Counted from the stretch's first letter, positions 51,676 through 60,665 are shown. The stretch is 64,000 nucleotides of DNA from Streptomyces showdoensis (GCF_039535475.1 NZ_BAAAXG010000026.1:4149501-4213500), one strand, 5' to 3'. Made by a program: numbers and translations. The notes: generated from the letters alone by a model not told the origin.

Positions 51676-52878
51676 ATGGCCGACCGGGTCACGGTGATCG
51701 GCTGGGACGGTTCGCCCCTCACCGCGGCGGCCCGTTCCGCGCTGGCCGCCGCCACCCTCGTCGCCGGCGCCGCGCACCACCTCGCCCTCCCCGAAGTGCC
51801 GCCGAACGCCGAACGCATCCGCCTCGGCAGCGTCGACCTCGCCGCCCGCCGGATCGCCGGCCACCGCGGCACCGCCGTCGTCCTCGCCGACGGCGACCCC
51901 GGCTTCTTCGGCGTCGTGCGCACCCTGCGCGCCCCCGAGCACGGCCTCGAGGTCGAGGTCGTCCCCGCGGTCTCCTCCGTCGCCGCCGCCTTCGCCCGGG
52001 CCGGCATGCCCTGGGACGACGCCAGGATCGTCGTCGCCCACCAGCGCACCCTGCGCCGTGCCGTCAACGTCTGCCGCGCCCACCCCAAGGTCGCCGTCCT
52101 CACCTCGCCCGGCGCGGGCCCCGCCGAACTCGCCCTGCTGCTCGACGGCGTGCACCGCACCTTCGTCATCTGCGAGGAGCTCGGCACCGCGCGCGAACAG
52201 GTCACCGTCCTCACCTCCGACAAGGCCGCCGACCACGTCTGGCGCGACCCCAACGTCGTCATCGCCATCGGCGGCACCCCCGCCCCCGGCCGCGCCGGAG
52301 CCTGGCTCATGGGCGACGACACCCCCGCCGTACGGGGCTGGGGGCTGCCCACCGAGGAGACCGGCGGCCGCACCGGCCAGGACCCCGCCCTGCGCGCCGC
52401 GCACCTCGCCCGCCTCGGCCCGCGCGTCGGCGACCTCGTCTGGGACATCGGCTGTGCCGACGGCGCCTTCGCGGTCGAGGCCGCCCGCTTCGGCGCCGCC
52501 GTCATCGCCGTCGACGCGGACCCGGAGGCCTGCGCCCGCACCGAGGCCGCCGCCCGCCGCGCCGGCGTCCTGCTCCAGGCCGTCCCCGGCCGCGCCCCGC
52601 ACGTGCTGGAGCGCCTGCCCGAACCCGACGTCGTCCGCATCGGCGGCGGGGGAGTCCCCGTCGTCACCGCCTGCACCGACCGCAGGCCCGAGCGGATCGT
52701 CGCCCACGCCTCCACCCGCGACGAGGCCGAGGCGATCGGCGCCGCCCTCGCCGACGGCGGCTACACCGTGGAGAGCCGTCTGCTGCAGACCGTCGGCCTC
52801 GACCCGGCCGACTGGACCGAGCGCGAGCGGACCGTCGCCTTCCTCCTCTGCGGCACCCGGACCCACCGCTCCCCGTGA
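51676..52878 (+). CDS. cobL: Precorrin-6Y C5,15-methyltransferase, CobL (CbiE-CbiT fusion)
   Basis: 400 residues. CbiE half (about 1-205): VIGWDGSPLTAAARSAL, LADGDPGFFG and VVPAVSSVAAAFARAGMPW. CbiT half (about 225-400): LGPRVGDLVWDIGCADGAFAVEAAR, AVDADPEACARTEAAARRAGV, RIGGGG. It adds methyl groups at C5 and C15 of the corrin and decarboxylates. The CbiT motif I reads DIGCADG where family members usually have DVGAGTG; fold seems intact. Acts with CobA and others in this window. Confidence 0.9.
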   Translation: MADRVTVIGWDGSPLTAAARSALAAATLVAGAAHHLALPEVPPNAERIRLGSVDLAARRIAGHRGTAVVLADGDPGFFGVVRTLRAPEHGLEVEVVPAVSSVAAAFARAGMPWDDARIVVAHQRTLRRAVNVCRAHPKVAVLTSPGAGPAELALLLDGVHRTFVICEELGTAREQVTVLTSDKAADHVWRDPNVVIAIGGTPAPGRAGAWLMGDDTPAVRGWGLPTEETGGRTGQDPALRAAHLARLGPRVGDLVWDIGCADGAFAVEAARFGAAVIAVDADPEACARTEAAARRAGVLLQAVPGRAPHVLERLPEPDVVRIGGGGVPVVTACTDRRPERIVAHASTRDEAEAIGAALADGGYTVESRLLQTVGLDPADWTERERTVAFLLCGTRTHRSP

Positions 52879-53166
52879 TCGCGGGGCCTGCCGGGGAAGG
52901 TAGGCTGGCCGATTGTTGTACCGCACCGGGATGTTCGGCGTTTTGTTCGCCAATGCCCCGAACCGGGGGCCGCTTTGGGCCCCTGATGTGGTACGGAGCC
53001 GTGGGGGGCCGCGCGACGTGGCGCAGTCCACAGCGAACCGTGTCGGATCCGCCTGTCAGGATGGCCGAGGGCCGGGACAATGCAGGGGTGACCGCGCGTC
53101 CTTCGTGCCGCGCGGCGCGCATGCTCGTTCTTGTTTGACGGGCGAAGGTCTGAAGGAGCACAACCG
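52879..53166. other. Gene-free region between cobL and bluB-cobT
   Basis: About 290 bp. A short hairpin CCCCG/CGGGG (52871-52886) straddles the cobL stop. TAGGCT at 52901-52906 could be a -10. No cobalamin riboswitch core is recognisable by eye. I see no gene. Confidence 0.55.
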
Positions 53167-53190
53167 ATGGGCGAGGGGTACGCAGCATGA
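53167..53190 (+). CDS. Seven-codon mini-ORF overlapping the bluB-cobT start
   Basis: MGEGYAA, with a good ribosome site (GAAGGAG 8 nt upstream). Its TGA overlaps the ATG of bluB-cobT as ATGA, the pattern used for translational coupling. The codons GAGGGG within it can also serve as ribosome site for the large gene. It may be accidental. Confidence 0.35.
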   Translation: MGEGYAA

Positions 53191-56100
53191 CGGACACCGG
53201 CCAGATCCCGGGCGAGGGGCTGCCGGAGAACGCAGGCATGGTCGAGCAGCCGGGCATCCCCGCCCCGGGCGCGTACACCTTCCTGGACCCCTCCGAGCAC
53301 GCAGCCGAGGACGACGACCTGCTTCTGATGCCGGGCGCCCAGGGCGCCTGGAGCGAGCTCCAGCCGGGCGTCCAGCCCGCGCCGCCCGTCGCCGTGCCCG
53401 CCCCGATGCCGCAGGCCGAGCCGCTCGTCGACCCGCTGACGGCCCCGCTGGACCAGGTGACCTCGACCCCGCCGCAGGGCGTGCCGCTGCCGCCGCACAC
53501 CCCGGCCCACGGCGTCCCGCTGGAGCCCGAGTACGGATACGAGCCGGGCGTCCTCGACACCGGCGCCCACGAGGCCGCGGGCCGCGACACCGGCTCCGTC
53601 GACCTCGGCGGCGTCCGCGTGCCGCCGCCGGCCACCGCCCCGACCCCGCCGCCGTCCCGCCGCCCGCTGCACATGGGCCCGCCGGTCCCCGAGGGCACCG
53701 GCCCCGCGGTCCGCTCCCTCGCCGACCGCGGCCCCGCCGCCCCGGCCCCGCAGCCCGTGCCGGCCCCGGTCGCCGCGACGGCGCCCGCGCCGATGCCGGT
53801 CCGCACCCCGGGCCCGCCGACGGCCGGCCTGGAGTACCTGGACGTCGCGCAGGACCAGCAGACCGCCCCGCAGGGCGCCGTGCCGTGGACCGCGCAGCCC
53901 GAGGTCCCCCTCGCAGAAACGGTCGTCCCTCCGGTCGCCCAGTTCGTCCCGGTCGAGGGCTCCGTCCCGACCGCCCCGCACCTGGCCCCGACCCCCCAGG
54001 CCGAGCCGGAGCCCCTGGCGCCCGCCGAGGAGCCGACCCCGGAGGAGCCCGCGACGGCCGAGGCCCCCGCGGAGCAGCCCGCCCCGGTGGAGCAGCCCGC
54101 CCCGGAGCAGCCGGTCGTCGAGGCCCCCGCCGCGCCCCCCGTGGCCGAGGCCCCCGCGGTCGAGCAGCCCGTGGCCGAGCAGACCCCGGCCGAGCAGCCG
54201 CTCTCCCCGGAGCCCGCCGTCGAGCAGCCGGTCGCCGAGCAGCCCGTGGCCGTACAGGAGCCGGTGGCCGAGGAGCCCGTACCGGTCCAGCAGCCGGTGG
54301 CCGAGGAGCCCGTAGCGGTTCAGCAGCCGGTGATCGAGGAGCCCGTGGCGGAAGCTCCGGCGGAGGCCGTGGTCCCCGCCCCGCGCGAGCCGGAGCCGCA
54401 GCCCGTCGAGCCCCCGCAGGCCCCGGTCGAGGCGCTCGTCGAGCAGCCCGCGGCGGCGGCGCCCGCGACCGAGCCGGCCCCCGTCGAGGTGACGGCCGAG
54501 GAGATCCCGGTCGTGGCCGAGGGGACCCCGGCGGTGGCCGAGGAGGCCCCGGCCACGGTCGAGGAGCTCCCGGCGGCGGTCGAGGAGTCCCCGGCCCCGC
54601 AGCCGGAGACGGCCGTGGCGGCACCCGTGGAGCAGCCGCAGGCCCCCACGGAGGCCGAGCCCGAGACCCAGCCGACGGCAGCGCCGGAGCCGACCGAGGC
54701 AGTCGCTCCGGCCGAGACGGCCGAGACGGCCGAGGCCGTCGAGGTCATCGTTCAGGCCGATGTGCCCGAGGCCCCCGAGGCGCCGGTCCAGGAGGGCGCT
54801 CCCGCCCCCGGCTACGACGAGGCGGAGCGCGAGGCGGTCCTCCGCGTCATGCGCGAGCGCCGCGACATCCGCAACGGCTTCCGTTCGGACCCGATCCCGC
54901 ACGAGGTGCTGCTCCGCGTCCTGGAGGCGGCCCACACGGCGCCCAGCGTCGGCCACTCGCAGCCCTGGGACTTCGTCGTCATCCGCAGCGCCGAGACGCG
55001 CCGCACGATGCACGAGCTCGCCGCACACCAGCGCGAGGCGTACGCGAAGTCCCTCCCCAAGGGCCGGGCGAAGCAGTTCAAGGAACTGAAGATCGAGGCG
55101 ATCCTCGACACTCCGGTGAACATCGTGGTGACGGCGGACCCCACGCGGGGCGGCCGGCACACTCTCGGCCGCTACACGCAGCCGCAGATGGCCCCGTACT
55201 CCTCGGCCCTCGCCGTGGAGAACCTGTGGCTCGCCGCCCGTGCCGAGGGCCTCGGCGTCGGCTGGGTCAGCTTCTTCGACGAGCGCGAGATGGTCCGCGC
55301 CCTCGGCCTGCCCGAGCACCTCGAAGTGGTCGCGTACCTCTGCGTCGGCTACGTCGACGAGTTCCCGGAGGAGCCGGAGCTGATGCAGGCGGGCTGGTCC
55401 AAGCGCCGCCCGCTGTCGTGGGTCGTCCACGAGGAGACGTACGGCCGCCGCGCGCTGCCCGGCGAGGAGCCGCACGACCTGCTCCAGGAGACGGTCGCGA
55501 ACATCCGCCCGCTCGACGCCAAGGCGCTCGGCGAGGCGTGGGAGCGCCAGAAGCGCATGACCAAGCCCGCCGGGGCCCTGGGCATGCTGGAGATCATCTC
55601 GGCGCAGCTCTCGGGCCTCTCCCGCACCTGCCCGCCGCCGATCCCGGAGCCGGCCGCCGTCGCGATCTTCGCCGGCGACCACGGGGTCCACGCGCAGGGC
55701 GTCACGGCCTGGCCCCAGGAGGTGACCGGCCAGATGGTCGCGAACTTCCTCGGCGGCGGCGCGGTCTGCAACGCCTTCGCGAACCAGGTGGGCGCCGAGG
55801 TCTGCGTGATCGACGTGGGCGTCGCGAGCGAGCTCCCCTCGACCCCGGGCCTGCTGCCCCGCAAGGTCCGCCCGGGCACGGCCGACTTCACCATCGGCCA
55901 GGCGATGACCCACGAGGAGGCCATCGCCGCGATCGAGGTGGGCATCGAGACGGCCCGCGACCTCGTGGCGGCGGGCAACAAGGCCCTGCTCACGGGTGAG
56001 ATGGGCATCGCGAACACCACGGCGTCCGCCGCCCTCATCTCGGTGTACACCGGCGTGGACCCGACCGAGGTCACCGGCCGTGGCACGGGCATCAACGACG

Positions 56101-56528
56101 AGATGCACGCCCGCAAGGTGGACGTGGTGCGCCGCGCCCTCGACCTGCACAAGCCGGACCCGGCGGACCCGATCGGCGTCCTGGCGGCGGTCGGCGGCCT
56201 GGAGCACGCGGCGCTGGTCGGCCTGATCCTGGGCGCGGCCTCGCTCCGTACCCCGGTGATCCTGGACGGCGTCTCCACCGGGGCGGCCGCCCTGGTGGCC
56301 CGGGCCATCGCGCCCGAGTCGCTGGCGGCGTGCATCGCGGGCCACCGCAGCGCCGAGCCGGGCCACGTGGCGGCCCTGAACAAGCTGGGCCTGCGCCCGC
56401 TGGTCGACCTCGACCTGCGCCTCGGCGAGGGCACGGGAGCGCTCCTGGCCCTGCCGCTGGTCCAGAGCGCGGCCCGCGCGATGCACGAGGTGGCGACCTT
56501 CGACTCCGCCGGCGTCACGGAAAAGTAG
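53187..56528 (+). CDS. cobT: BluB-CobT fusion with long disordered N-terminus (cobalamin lower-ligand synthesis)
   Basis: 1113 residues. Residues 1-540 are low complexity, rich in Pro, Ala, Glu and Val, with many AEQPV/VAEEPV-type repeats. Residues 542-765 are BluB-like nitroreductase (MRERRDIRNGFRSDPIP, AAHTAPSVGHSQPWDFVVI, ARAEGLGVGWVSFF), which makes dimethylbenzimidazole from FMN. Residues about 769-1113 are CobT (AGDHGVHAQGVTAWPQEVT, GEMGIANTTASAALI, VGGLEHAALVG, LGEGTGALLALPL with catalytic Glu), which couples DMB to nicotinate mononucleotide. One chain thus makes and activates the lower ligand. The head may tether it; its role is unknown. Confidence 0.92.
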   Translation: MTDTGQIPGEGLPENAGMVEQPGIPAPGAYTFLDPSEHAAEDDDLLLMPGAQGAWSELQPGVQPAPPVAVPAPMPQAEPLVDPLTAPLDQVTSTPPQGVPLPPHTPAHGVPLEPEYGYEPGVLDTGAHEAAGRDTGSVDLGGVRVPPPATAPTPPPSRRPLHMGPPVPEGTGPAVRSLADRGPAAPAPQPVPAPVAATAPAPMPVRTPGPPTAGLEYLDVAQDQQTAPQGAVPWTAQPEVPLAETVVPPVAQFVPVEGSVPTAPHLAPTPQAEPEPLAPAEEPTPEEPATAEAPAEQPAPVEQPAPEQPVVEAPAAPPVAEAPAVEQPVAEQTPAEQPLSPEPAVEQPVAEQPVAVQEPVAEEPVPVQQPVAEEPVAVQQPVIEEPVAEAPAEAVVPAPREPEPQPVEPPQAPVEALVEQPAAAAPATEPAPVEVTAEEIPVVAEGTPAVAEEAPATVEELPAAVEESPAPQPETAVAAPVEQPQAPTEAEPETQPTAAPEPTEAVAPAETAETAEAVEVIVQADVPEAPEAPVQEGAPAPGYDEAEREAVLRVMRERRDIRNGFRSDPIPHEVLLRVLEAAHTAPSVGHSQPWDFVVIRSAETRRTMHELAAHQREAYAKSLPKGRAKQFKELKIEAILDTPVNIVVTADPTRGGRHTLGRYTQPQMAPYSSALAVENLWLAARAEGLGVGWVSFFDEREMVRALGLPEHLEVVAYLCVGYVDEFPEEPELMQAGWSKRRPLSWVVHEETYGRRALPGEEPHDLLQETVANIRPLDAKALGEAWERQKRMTKPAGALGMLEIISAQLSGLSRTCPPPIPEPAAVAIFAGDHGVHAQGVTAWPQEVTGQMVANFLGGGAVCNAFANQVGAEVCVIDVGVASELPSTPGLLPRKVRPGTADFTIGQAMTHEEAIAAIEVGIETARDLVAAGNKALLTGEMGIANTTASAALISVYTGVDPTEVTGRGTGINDEMHARKVDVVRRALDLHKPDPADPIGVLAAVGGLEHAALVGLILGAASLRTPVILDGVSTGAAALVARAIAPESLAACIAGHRSAEPGHVAALNKLGLRPLVDLDLRLGEGTGALLALPLVQSAARAMHEVATFDSAGVTEK

Positions 56529-56542
56529 AGAAGAGCACTCCC

Positions 56543-56587
56543 GCACGCCCTCCTGTCCGGGTCGGTTCTCCGGGCAGGAGGGCGTGC
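56543..56587 (+). terminator. Terminator after bluB-cobT
   Basis: Stem 56543-56560 pairs with 56570-56587 (18 bp, one G-U), loop 9 nt, 14 nt after the stop. It separates cobT from the palindromic element. Confidence 0.85.
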
Positions 56588-56603
56588 CCACTCAGGGGAG
56601 TGG

Positions 56604-56732
56604 GGGACGCGCAGGGGACCGCGTTCGGGACGTGAAGCATGATGTGTGGCGCGGAACAGAAACGTTTCTCGTCCCGGTGCCGGATCCGCGCCGTCCATCA
56701 TGCGGTCCCGAACGCGGTCCCCGGAGCGTCCC
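56604..56732. repeat. Long palindromic element, copy 2
   Basis: A 129-bp element. Outer stem GGGACGC 56604-56610 / 56726-56732, main stem 56614-56631 / 56705-56722 (18 bp, perfect), then GCATGAT 56637-56643 / 56697-56703, and GGCGCGGA 56648-56655 / TCCGCGCC 56685-56692. The loop has the 12-bp palindrome AGAAACGTTTCT (56658-56669). Plus strand matches the reverse complement of 23234-23371 through GTGATGTGTGGCGCGGAAC-like sequence. It lies between the cobT terminator and cobA/cysG. Confidence 0.85.
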
Positions 56733-56838
56733 GCACGTCGGCCGCTCACCAGCGGGAGATCCGTCACAGCGTGACAACCCCTGGTCACCGATACTGTTGG
56801 TGCCCAAACGCACCGCCCCTCCGAGGAGCCGCCCGCAC

Positions 56839-58080
56839 ATGGCCGACCACGCCGACCACGCCGAGCACCCCGCCTACCCCGTCGGACTGCGCCTTTCGGG
56901 CCGCCGCGTCGTCGTGCTCGGCGGCGGCCAGGTCGCCCAGCGCAGGCTCCCGGCGCTGGTCGCGGCGGGTGCCGACGTCACGCTGATCTCCCCGTCCGCG
57001 ACCCCGTCCGTCGAGGCGATGGCCGAGGCCGGCGAGATCACCTGGACCAGGCGCCGCTACGAGGACGGCGACCTCGCCGACACCTGGTACGTGCTCGTCG
57101 CCACCACCGACCCGGCCGCCAACGCCGCCGCCTCGGCGGAGGCGGAGCGCACCCGGACCTGGTGCGTCCGCTCGGACGACGCGGAGGCGGCCACCGCCTG
57201 GACCCCGGCCACCGGCCGCAGCGAGGGCGTGACGGTCGCGGTGCTCACGGGCCACGACCCGCGCCGCTCCGCCGCCGTGCGCGACGCGATCGTGGAGGGC
57301 CTGCGGGACGGTTCGATCGCGGCGCCGACCCACCGCGCCCGCACCCCCTTCGTGGCCCTGATCGGCGGCGGCCCGGGCGACCCGGACCTGATCACGGTCC
57401 GCGGCCGCCGTCTGCTGGCCGAGGCCGACGTGGTGATCGCGGACCGCCTCGGCCCGCGCGACCTCCTCAACGAGCTGCCGCCGCACGTCGAGGTGATCGA
57501 CGCGGCGAAGATCCCGTACGGCCGCTTCATGGCCCAGGAGGCCATCAACAACGCCCTGATCGAGCACGCGAAGGCCGGGAAGTCGGTCGTCCGCCTCAAG
57601 GGCGGCGACCCGTTCGTCTTCGGCCGGGGCATGGAGGAGGCCCAGGCACTGGCCGCCGAGGGCATCGCGTGCACGGTCGTCCCGGGCATCTCCAGCTCGA
57701 TCTCGGTTCCCGGCGCCGTCGGCATCCCGGTCACGCACCGGGGCGTGGCCCACGAGTTCACGGTGGTCAGCGGCCACGTGGCCCCGGACGACCCGCGCTC
57801 GCTCGTGGACTGGGCGTCGCTGGCGAAGCTGACCGGGACCCTGGTGATCCTCATGGGCGTCGACAAGATCGGCAAGATCGCGGAGGCCCTGATCGCGCAC
57901 GGCAAGTCCCCGGACACGCCGCTGGCCCTGGTGCAGGAGGGCACGACCGCGACCCAGCGCCGTGTGGACGCCACACTGGCGACGGTGGCGGAGACGGTGG
58001 TGGCCCAGGAGGTCCGCCCGCCGGCGGTGATCGTCATCGGCGACGTGGTGGCGGAGTCCCCGGACAAACGGAACAGCTGA
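56839..58080 (+). CDS. cobA: Uroporphyrinogen-III C-methyltransferase / precorrin-2 dehydrogenase (siroheme synthase-like)
   Basis: 413 residues. N-terminal CysG(B)-like NAD domain (about 10-155: VVVLGGGQVAQRRLPALVAAGADVTLIS) and C-terminal SUMT domain (about 165-405: ALIGGGPGDPDLITVRGRRLLAEADVVI, RLKGGDPFVFGRGMEEAQAL, VPGISSSISVPG). It makes precorrin-2, the branch point to cobalamin and siroheme, from uroporphyrinogen III. ATG 56839 follows GAGGAGCC; upstream codons overlap the palindromic element and are shadow. Confidence 0.92.
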   Translation: MADHADHAEHPAYPVGLRLSGRRVVVLGGGQVAQRRLPALVAAGADVTLISPSATPSVEAMAEAGEITWTRRRYEDGDLADTWYVLVATTDPAANAAASAEAERTRTWCVRSDDAEAATAWTPATGRSEGVTVAVLTGHDPRRSAAVRDAIVEGLRDGSIAAPTHRARTPFVALIGGGPGDPDLITVRGRRLLAEADVVIADRLGPRDLLNELPPHVEVIDAAKIPYGRFMAQEAINNALIEHAKAGKSVVRLKGGDPFVFGRGMEEAQALAAEGIACTVVPGISSSISVPGAVGIPVTHRGVAHEFTVVSGHVAPDDPRSLVDWASLAKLTGTLVILMGVDKIGKIAEALIAHGKSPDTPLALVQEGTTATQRRVDATLATVAETVVAQEVRPPAVIVIGDVVAESPDKRNS

Positions 58081-58177
58081 AAGAGAACGCTCCCCCCCCC
58101 CGCCCCCGCCCGTGCGGCGCACGGCGCACCCCGCCCCGCACATTGGCACCACACCCCGGACAAGGCAGTATCACCCC

Positions 58178-58996
58178 GTGGCCGAACTCATCACGATCGA
58201 CGACCCCGACGACCCCCGCCTGAGCGATTACACCGGACTGACCGACGTCGAGCTCCGCCGCAGGCGCGAGCCGGCCGAGGGCCTGTTCATCGCCGAGGGC
58301 GAGAAGGTCATCCGCCGCGCCAAGCAGGCGGGGTACGAGATGCGGTCGATGCTGCTCTCCGCGAAGTGGGTCGACGTCATGCGGGACGTCATCGACGAGG
58401 TACCGGCGCCCGTGTACGCGGTGCAGCCGGACCTCGCCGAGCGCGTGACGGGCTACCACGTGCACCGCGGCGCGCTGGCGTCGATGCAGCGCAAGCCGCT
58501 GCCGGACGCGACGGAGCTGCTGGGCACGGCCCGCCGGGTCGCGGTGATGGAGTCGGTCAACGACCACACCAACATCGGCGCCATCTTCCGCAGCGCCGCC
58601 GCGCTCGGCATGGACGCGGTGCTGCTCTCCCCGGACTGCGCGGACCCGCTGTACCGCCGTTCGGTGAAGGTCTCGATGGGCGCGGTGTTCTCGGTCCCGT
58701 ACGCCCGCCTGGACACCTGGCCGCGCGGCCTGGAGGCGGTCAGGGAGGCGGGCTTCAAGCTGCTCGCGCTGACGCCCGCGGACCGGGCCACGTCGATCGA
58801 CGAGGCCGCCCCGCACCGGCTCGACCGGGTGGCGCTGATGCTGGGCGCGGAGGGGGAGGGCCTGTCGACGCAGGCGCTGCGCGCGGCGGACGAGTGGGTC
58901 CGCATCCCGATGGCGCACGGTGTGGACTCGCTGAACGTGGGCGCGGCGGCGGCGGTGGCCTTCTACGCGGTGACGAGCGGCCGCCCGCAGCCCTGA
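58178..58996 (+). CDS. TrmH/SpoU-family RNA methyltransferase
   Basis: 272 residues. RRREPAEGLFIAEGEKVIRRA (substrate-binding head), then SPOUT motifs VMESVNDHTNIGAIFRSAAALGMDAVLL, VALMLGAEGEGLS and IPMAHGVDSLNVGAAAAVAFY. It methylates ribose in rRNA or tRNA. GTG start. Divergent sequence from the paralogue at 7284, so a different target is likely. It converges on the kinase gene with a 10-bp gap. Confidence 0.88.
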   Translation: MAELITIDDPDDPRLSDYTGLTDVELRRRREPAEGLFIAEGEKVIRRAKQAGYEMRSMLLSAKWVDVMRDVIDEVPAPVYAVQPDLAERVTGYHVHRGALASMQRKPLPDATELLGTARRVAVMESVNDHTNIGAIFRSAAALGMDAVLLSPDCADPLYRRSVKVSMGAVFSVPYARLDTWPRGLEAVREAGFKLLALTPADRATSIDEAAPHRLDRVALMLGAEGEGLSTQALRAADEWVRIPMAHGVDSLNVGAAAAVAFYAVTSGRPQP

Positions 58997-59006
58997 CCCC
59001 TCAGCC

Positions 59007-60227
59007 TCAGCCCTGGAGCGCCTGCGCCGCGGCGATCCCGAGGGCCACGATCAACGTCACCACGACGAAGACGAAGAGACGCTGACGCAGCAGCCGGGGG
59101 TTGGCGGGCCGCCGCCCGGTGGAGGTGCTCCGGGCCCCGGGCCGTGTACCGGGCCGGGAGTGCGGACCTCCGCCGCGCGAGGAGGACGGCCGCGCGGCCC
59201 CGGCCCGCCCCTGCGTACCGGTGGACCGCTCGGTGACCCGGTCGACCTGCCGCTCGGCGTTCGACCGCTCACCGTGTCGCTCCGCGGTCCGCTCGGTGTA
59301 CCGCTCGGTGGGTCGCATGGCCCCGGGCCGGACGGTGTTGCGCTCGTCGCCCCGCTCGCGCTCCCGGTCCCGCTGCCCGGGCGGCCGGGTGGCCGCGGGC
59401 AGCCCCTGTGCCTCGCGGGCGGCGATCTCCTTGAGCCGCATGGACAGCTGGAGGGTGCTGGGACGTTCCTCCGGATCCTTCGCGAGGCAGGCGCGGACGA
59501 GCGGGGCCAGCGCGTCGGGGACGCCGTGGAGCTGCGGCTCCTCGTGCACGACCCGGTAGAGCATGACCTCGGAGCTGCCGTGTCCGAAGGGGGAGTCGCC
59601 CATGGCGGCGTACGCGAGGGTGGCGCCGAGCGAGAAGACGTCGGTCGCGGGGGTGACGGCGGCGCCGCGCACCTGCTCGGGCGCGAGGAAGCCGGGGGAG
59701 CCGACCGCGGTCCCGACGTGGGTGAGGGTGCTGGCCCCGGTCGCCCAGGCGATGCCGAAGTCGATGATGCGGGGGCCCTTGGGCGACAGCAGAATGTTGG
59801 AGGGCTTGAGGTCGCGGTGGACGACCCCGGCCTCGTGGACGGCGACGAGCCCTTCGGAGAGGGCGGCCCCGATGGCGGCGACGTCGGCGGCCCGCAGGGA
59901 GCCCTCTTCGGCGACCCGGTCGTGCAGGGAGGGCCCGGGGACGTACTGGGTGGCGAACCAGGGGCGCTCGGCTTCCAGGTCGGCGGCGACGAGCCGGGCC
60001 GTGCAGCCGCCGCGGATGCGCCGGGCGGCGGAGACCTCGCGGGCGAAGCGGGACCGGAACTCCTGGTCCTCGGCGAGGTCGGGCCGGATGACCTTGAGGG
60101 CGACGCGCTGCCCGCGCCGGTCGGAGCCGAGGTACACGACTCCCATTCCGCCGGCTCCGAGCCTGCGGTGGAGCCGGAACGACCCGACGATCCGCGGGTC
60201 CTCGCGCCGGAGCCGCATCATCGCCAT
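59007..60227 (-). CDS. Serine/threonine protein kinase with membrane anchor
   Basis: 406 residues. Kinase domain about 15-275: GAGGMGVVYLG (P-loop), VALKVIRP, HRDLKPSNILL, IDFGIAW and GSPGFLAPEQV. Then a charged linker (about 290-375) with repeats such as TERYTERTAERHGERSNAERQ, and a C-terminal membrane segment (FVFVVVTLIVALGIAAAQAL). No extracellular sensor domain. ATG 60227 was chosen because GAGGGG lies seven bases upstream. Function in signalling; substrate unknown. Confidence 0.9.
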   Translation of the reverse strand: MAMMRLRREDPRIVGSFRLHRRLGAGGMGVVYLGSDRRGQRVALKVIRPDLAEDQEFRSRFAREVSAARRIRGGCTARLVAADLEAERPWFATQYVPGPSLHDRVAEEGSLRAADVAAIGAALSEGLVAVHEAGVVHRDLKPSNILLSPKGPRIIDFGIAWATGASTLTHVGTAVGSPGFLAPEQVRGAAVTPATDVFSLGATLAYAAMGDSPFGHGSSEVMLYRVVHEEPQLHGVPDALAPLVRACLAKDPEERPSTLQLSMRLKEIAAREAQGLPAATRPPGQRDRERERGDERNTVRPGAMRPTERYTERTAERHGERSNAERQVDRVTERSTGTQGRAGAARPSSSRGGGPHSRPGTRPGARSTSTGRRPANPRLLRQRLFVFVVVTLIVALGIAAAQALQG

Positions 60228-60597
60228 GTCCGTCCCCTCGTCCGTTCGACGTGGCACAGCTTACGTACCCCCGCCCCGGCGCGCTCACAGGCCGCGCCCT
60301 CGCACCCGCATCGATTGTCAGTGCTGAGGGGACCACTTGAGGGACGGTCAGCCATCGCGGCCGCCAACACCCGCTCCGAGCACAACAGTTGGAATTCCGG
60401 CCGGTGGTCCCTCCCGGGCGGGTGCGGGGACGTGAGGGAGGTCACGCGACCCCTCCGGGAAGACCCCGAGCCAGGGAGGAGGCGTCTCCACCCAGGGGAG
60501 TACGCCGGGCGGACGGTCGTCATCCTCCCGGAGGCCCGGAAGTCGGTACGCGGGCATGACGTCCGGGGCCTCCCCGCTGCCTAGTGTTGAGGTCAAG
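60228..60597. other. Gene-free region upstream of the kinase and the small protein
   Basis: About 370 bp with no supported gene. TAGTGT at 60582-60587 is a possible -10 for the small-protein gene. The rest shows no repeat. Confidence 0.5.
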
Positions 60598-60640
60598 CGG
60601 CGGGTGCAGCACTCGTCCCCCGAGGTCACCGCACCCGCCG
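60598..60640 (+). promoter_or_regulatory. Hairpin in the leader of the small membrane protein
   Basis: CGGCGGGTGC 60598-60607 pairs with GCACCCGCCG 60631-60640 (10 bp, loop 23 nt), 25 nt before the ATG at 60666 and clear of its ribosome site. Confidence 0.5.
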
Positions 60641-60665
60641 CGTCAGACACGACAGGAGAGGAACC

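Noticed and set aside
52879..53186. Cobalamin riboswitch before bluB-cobT
   Set aside because: No B12-box-like conserved segment is seen; only small hairpins.
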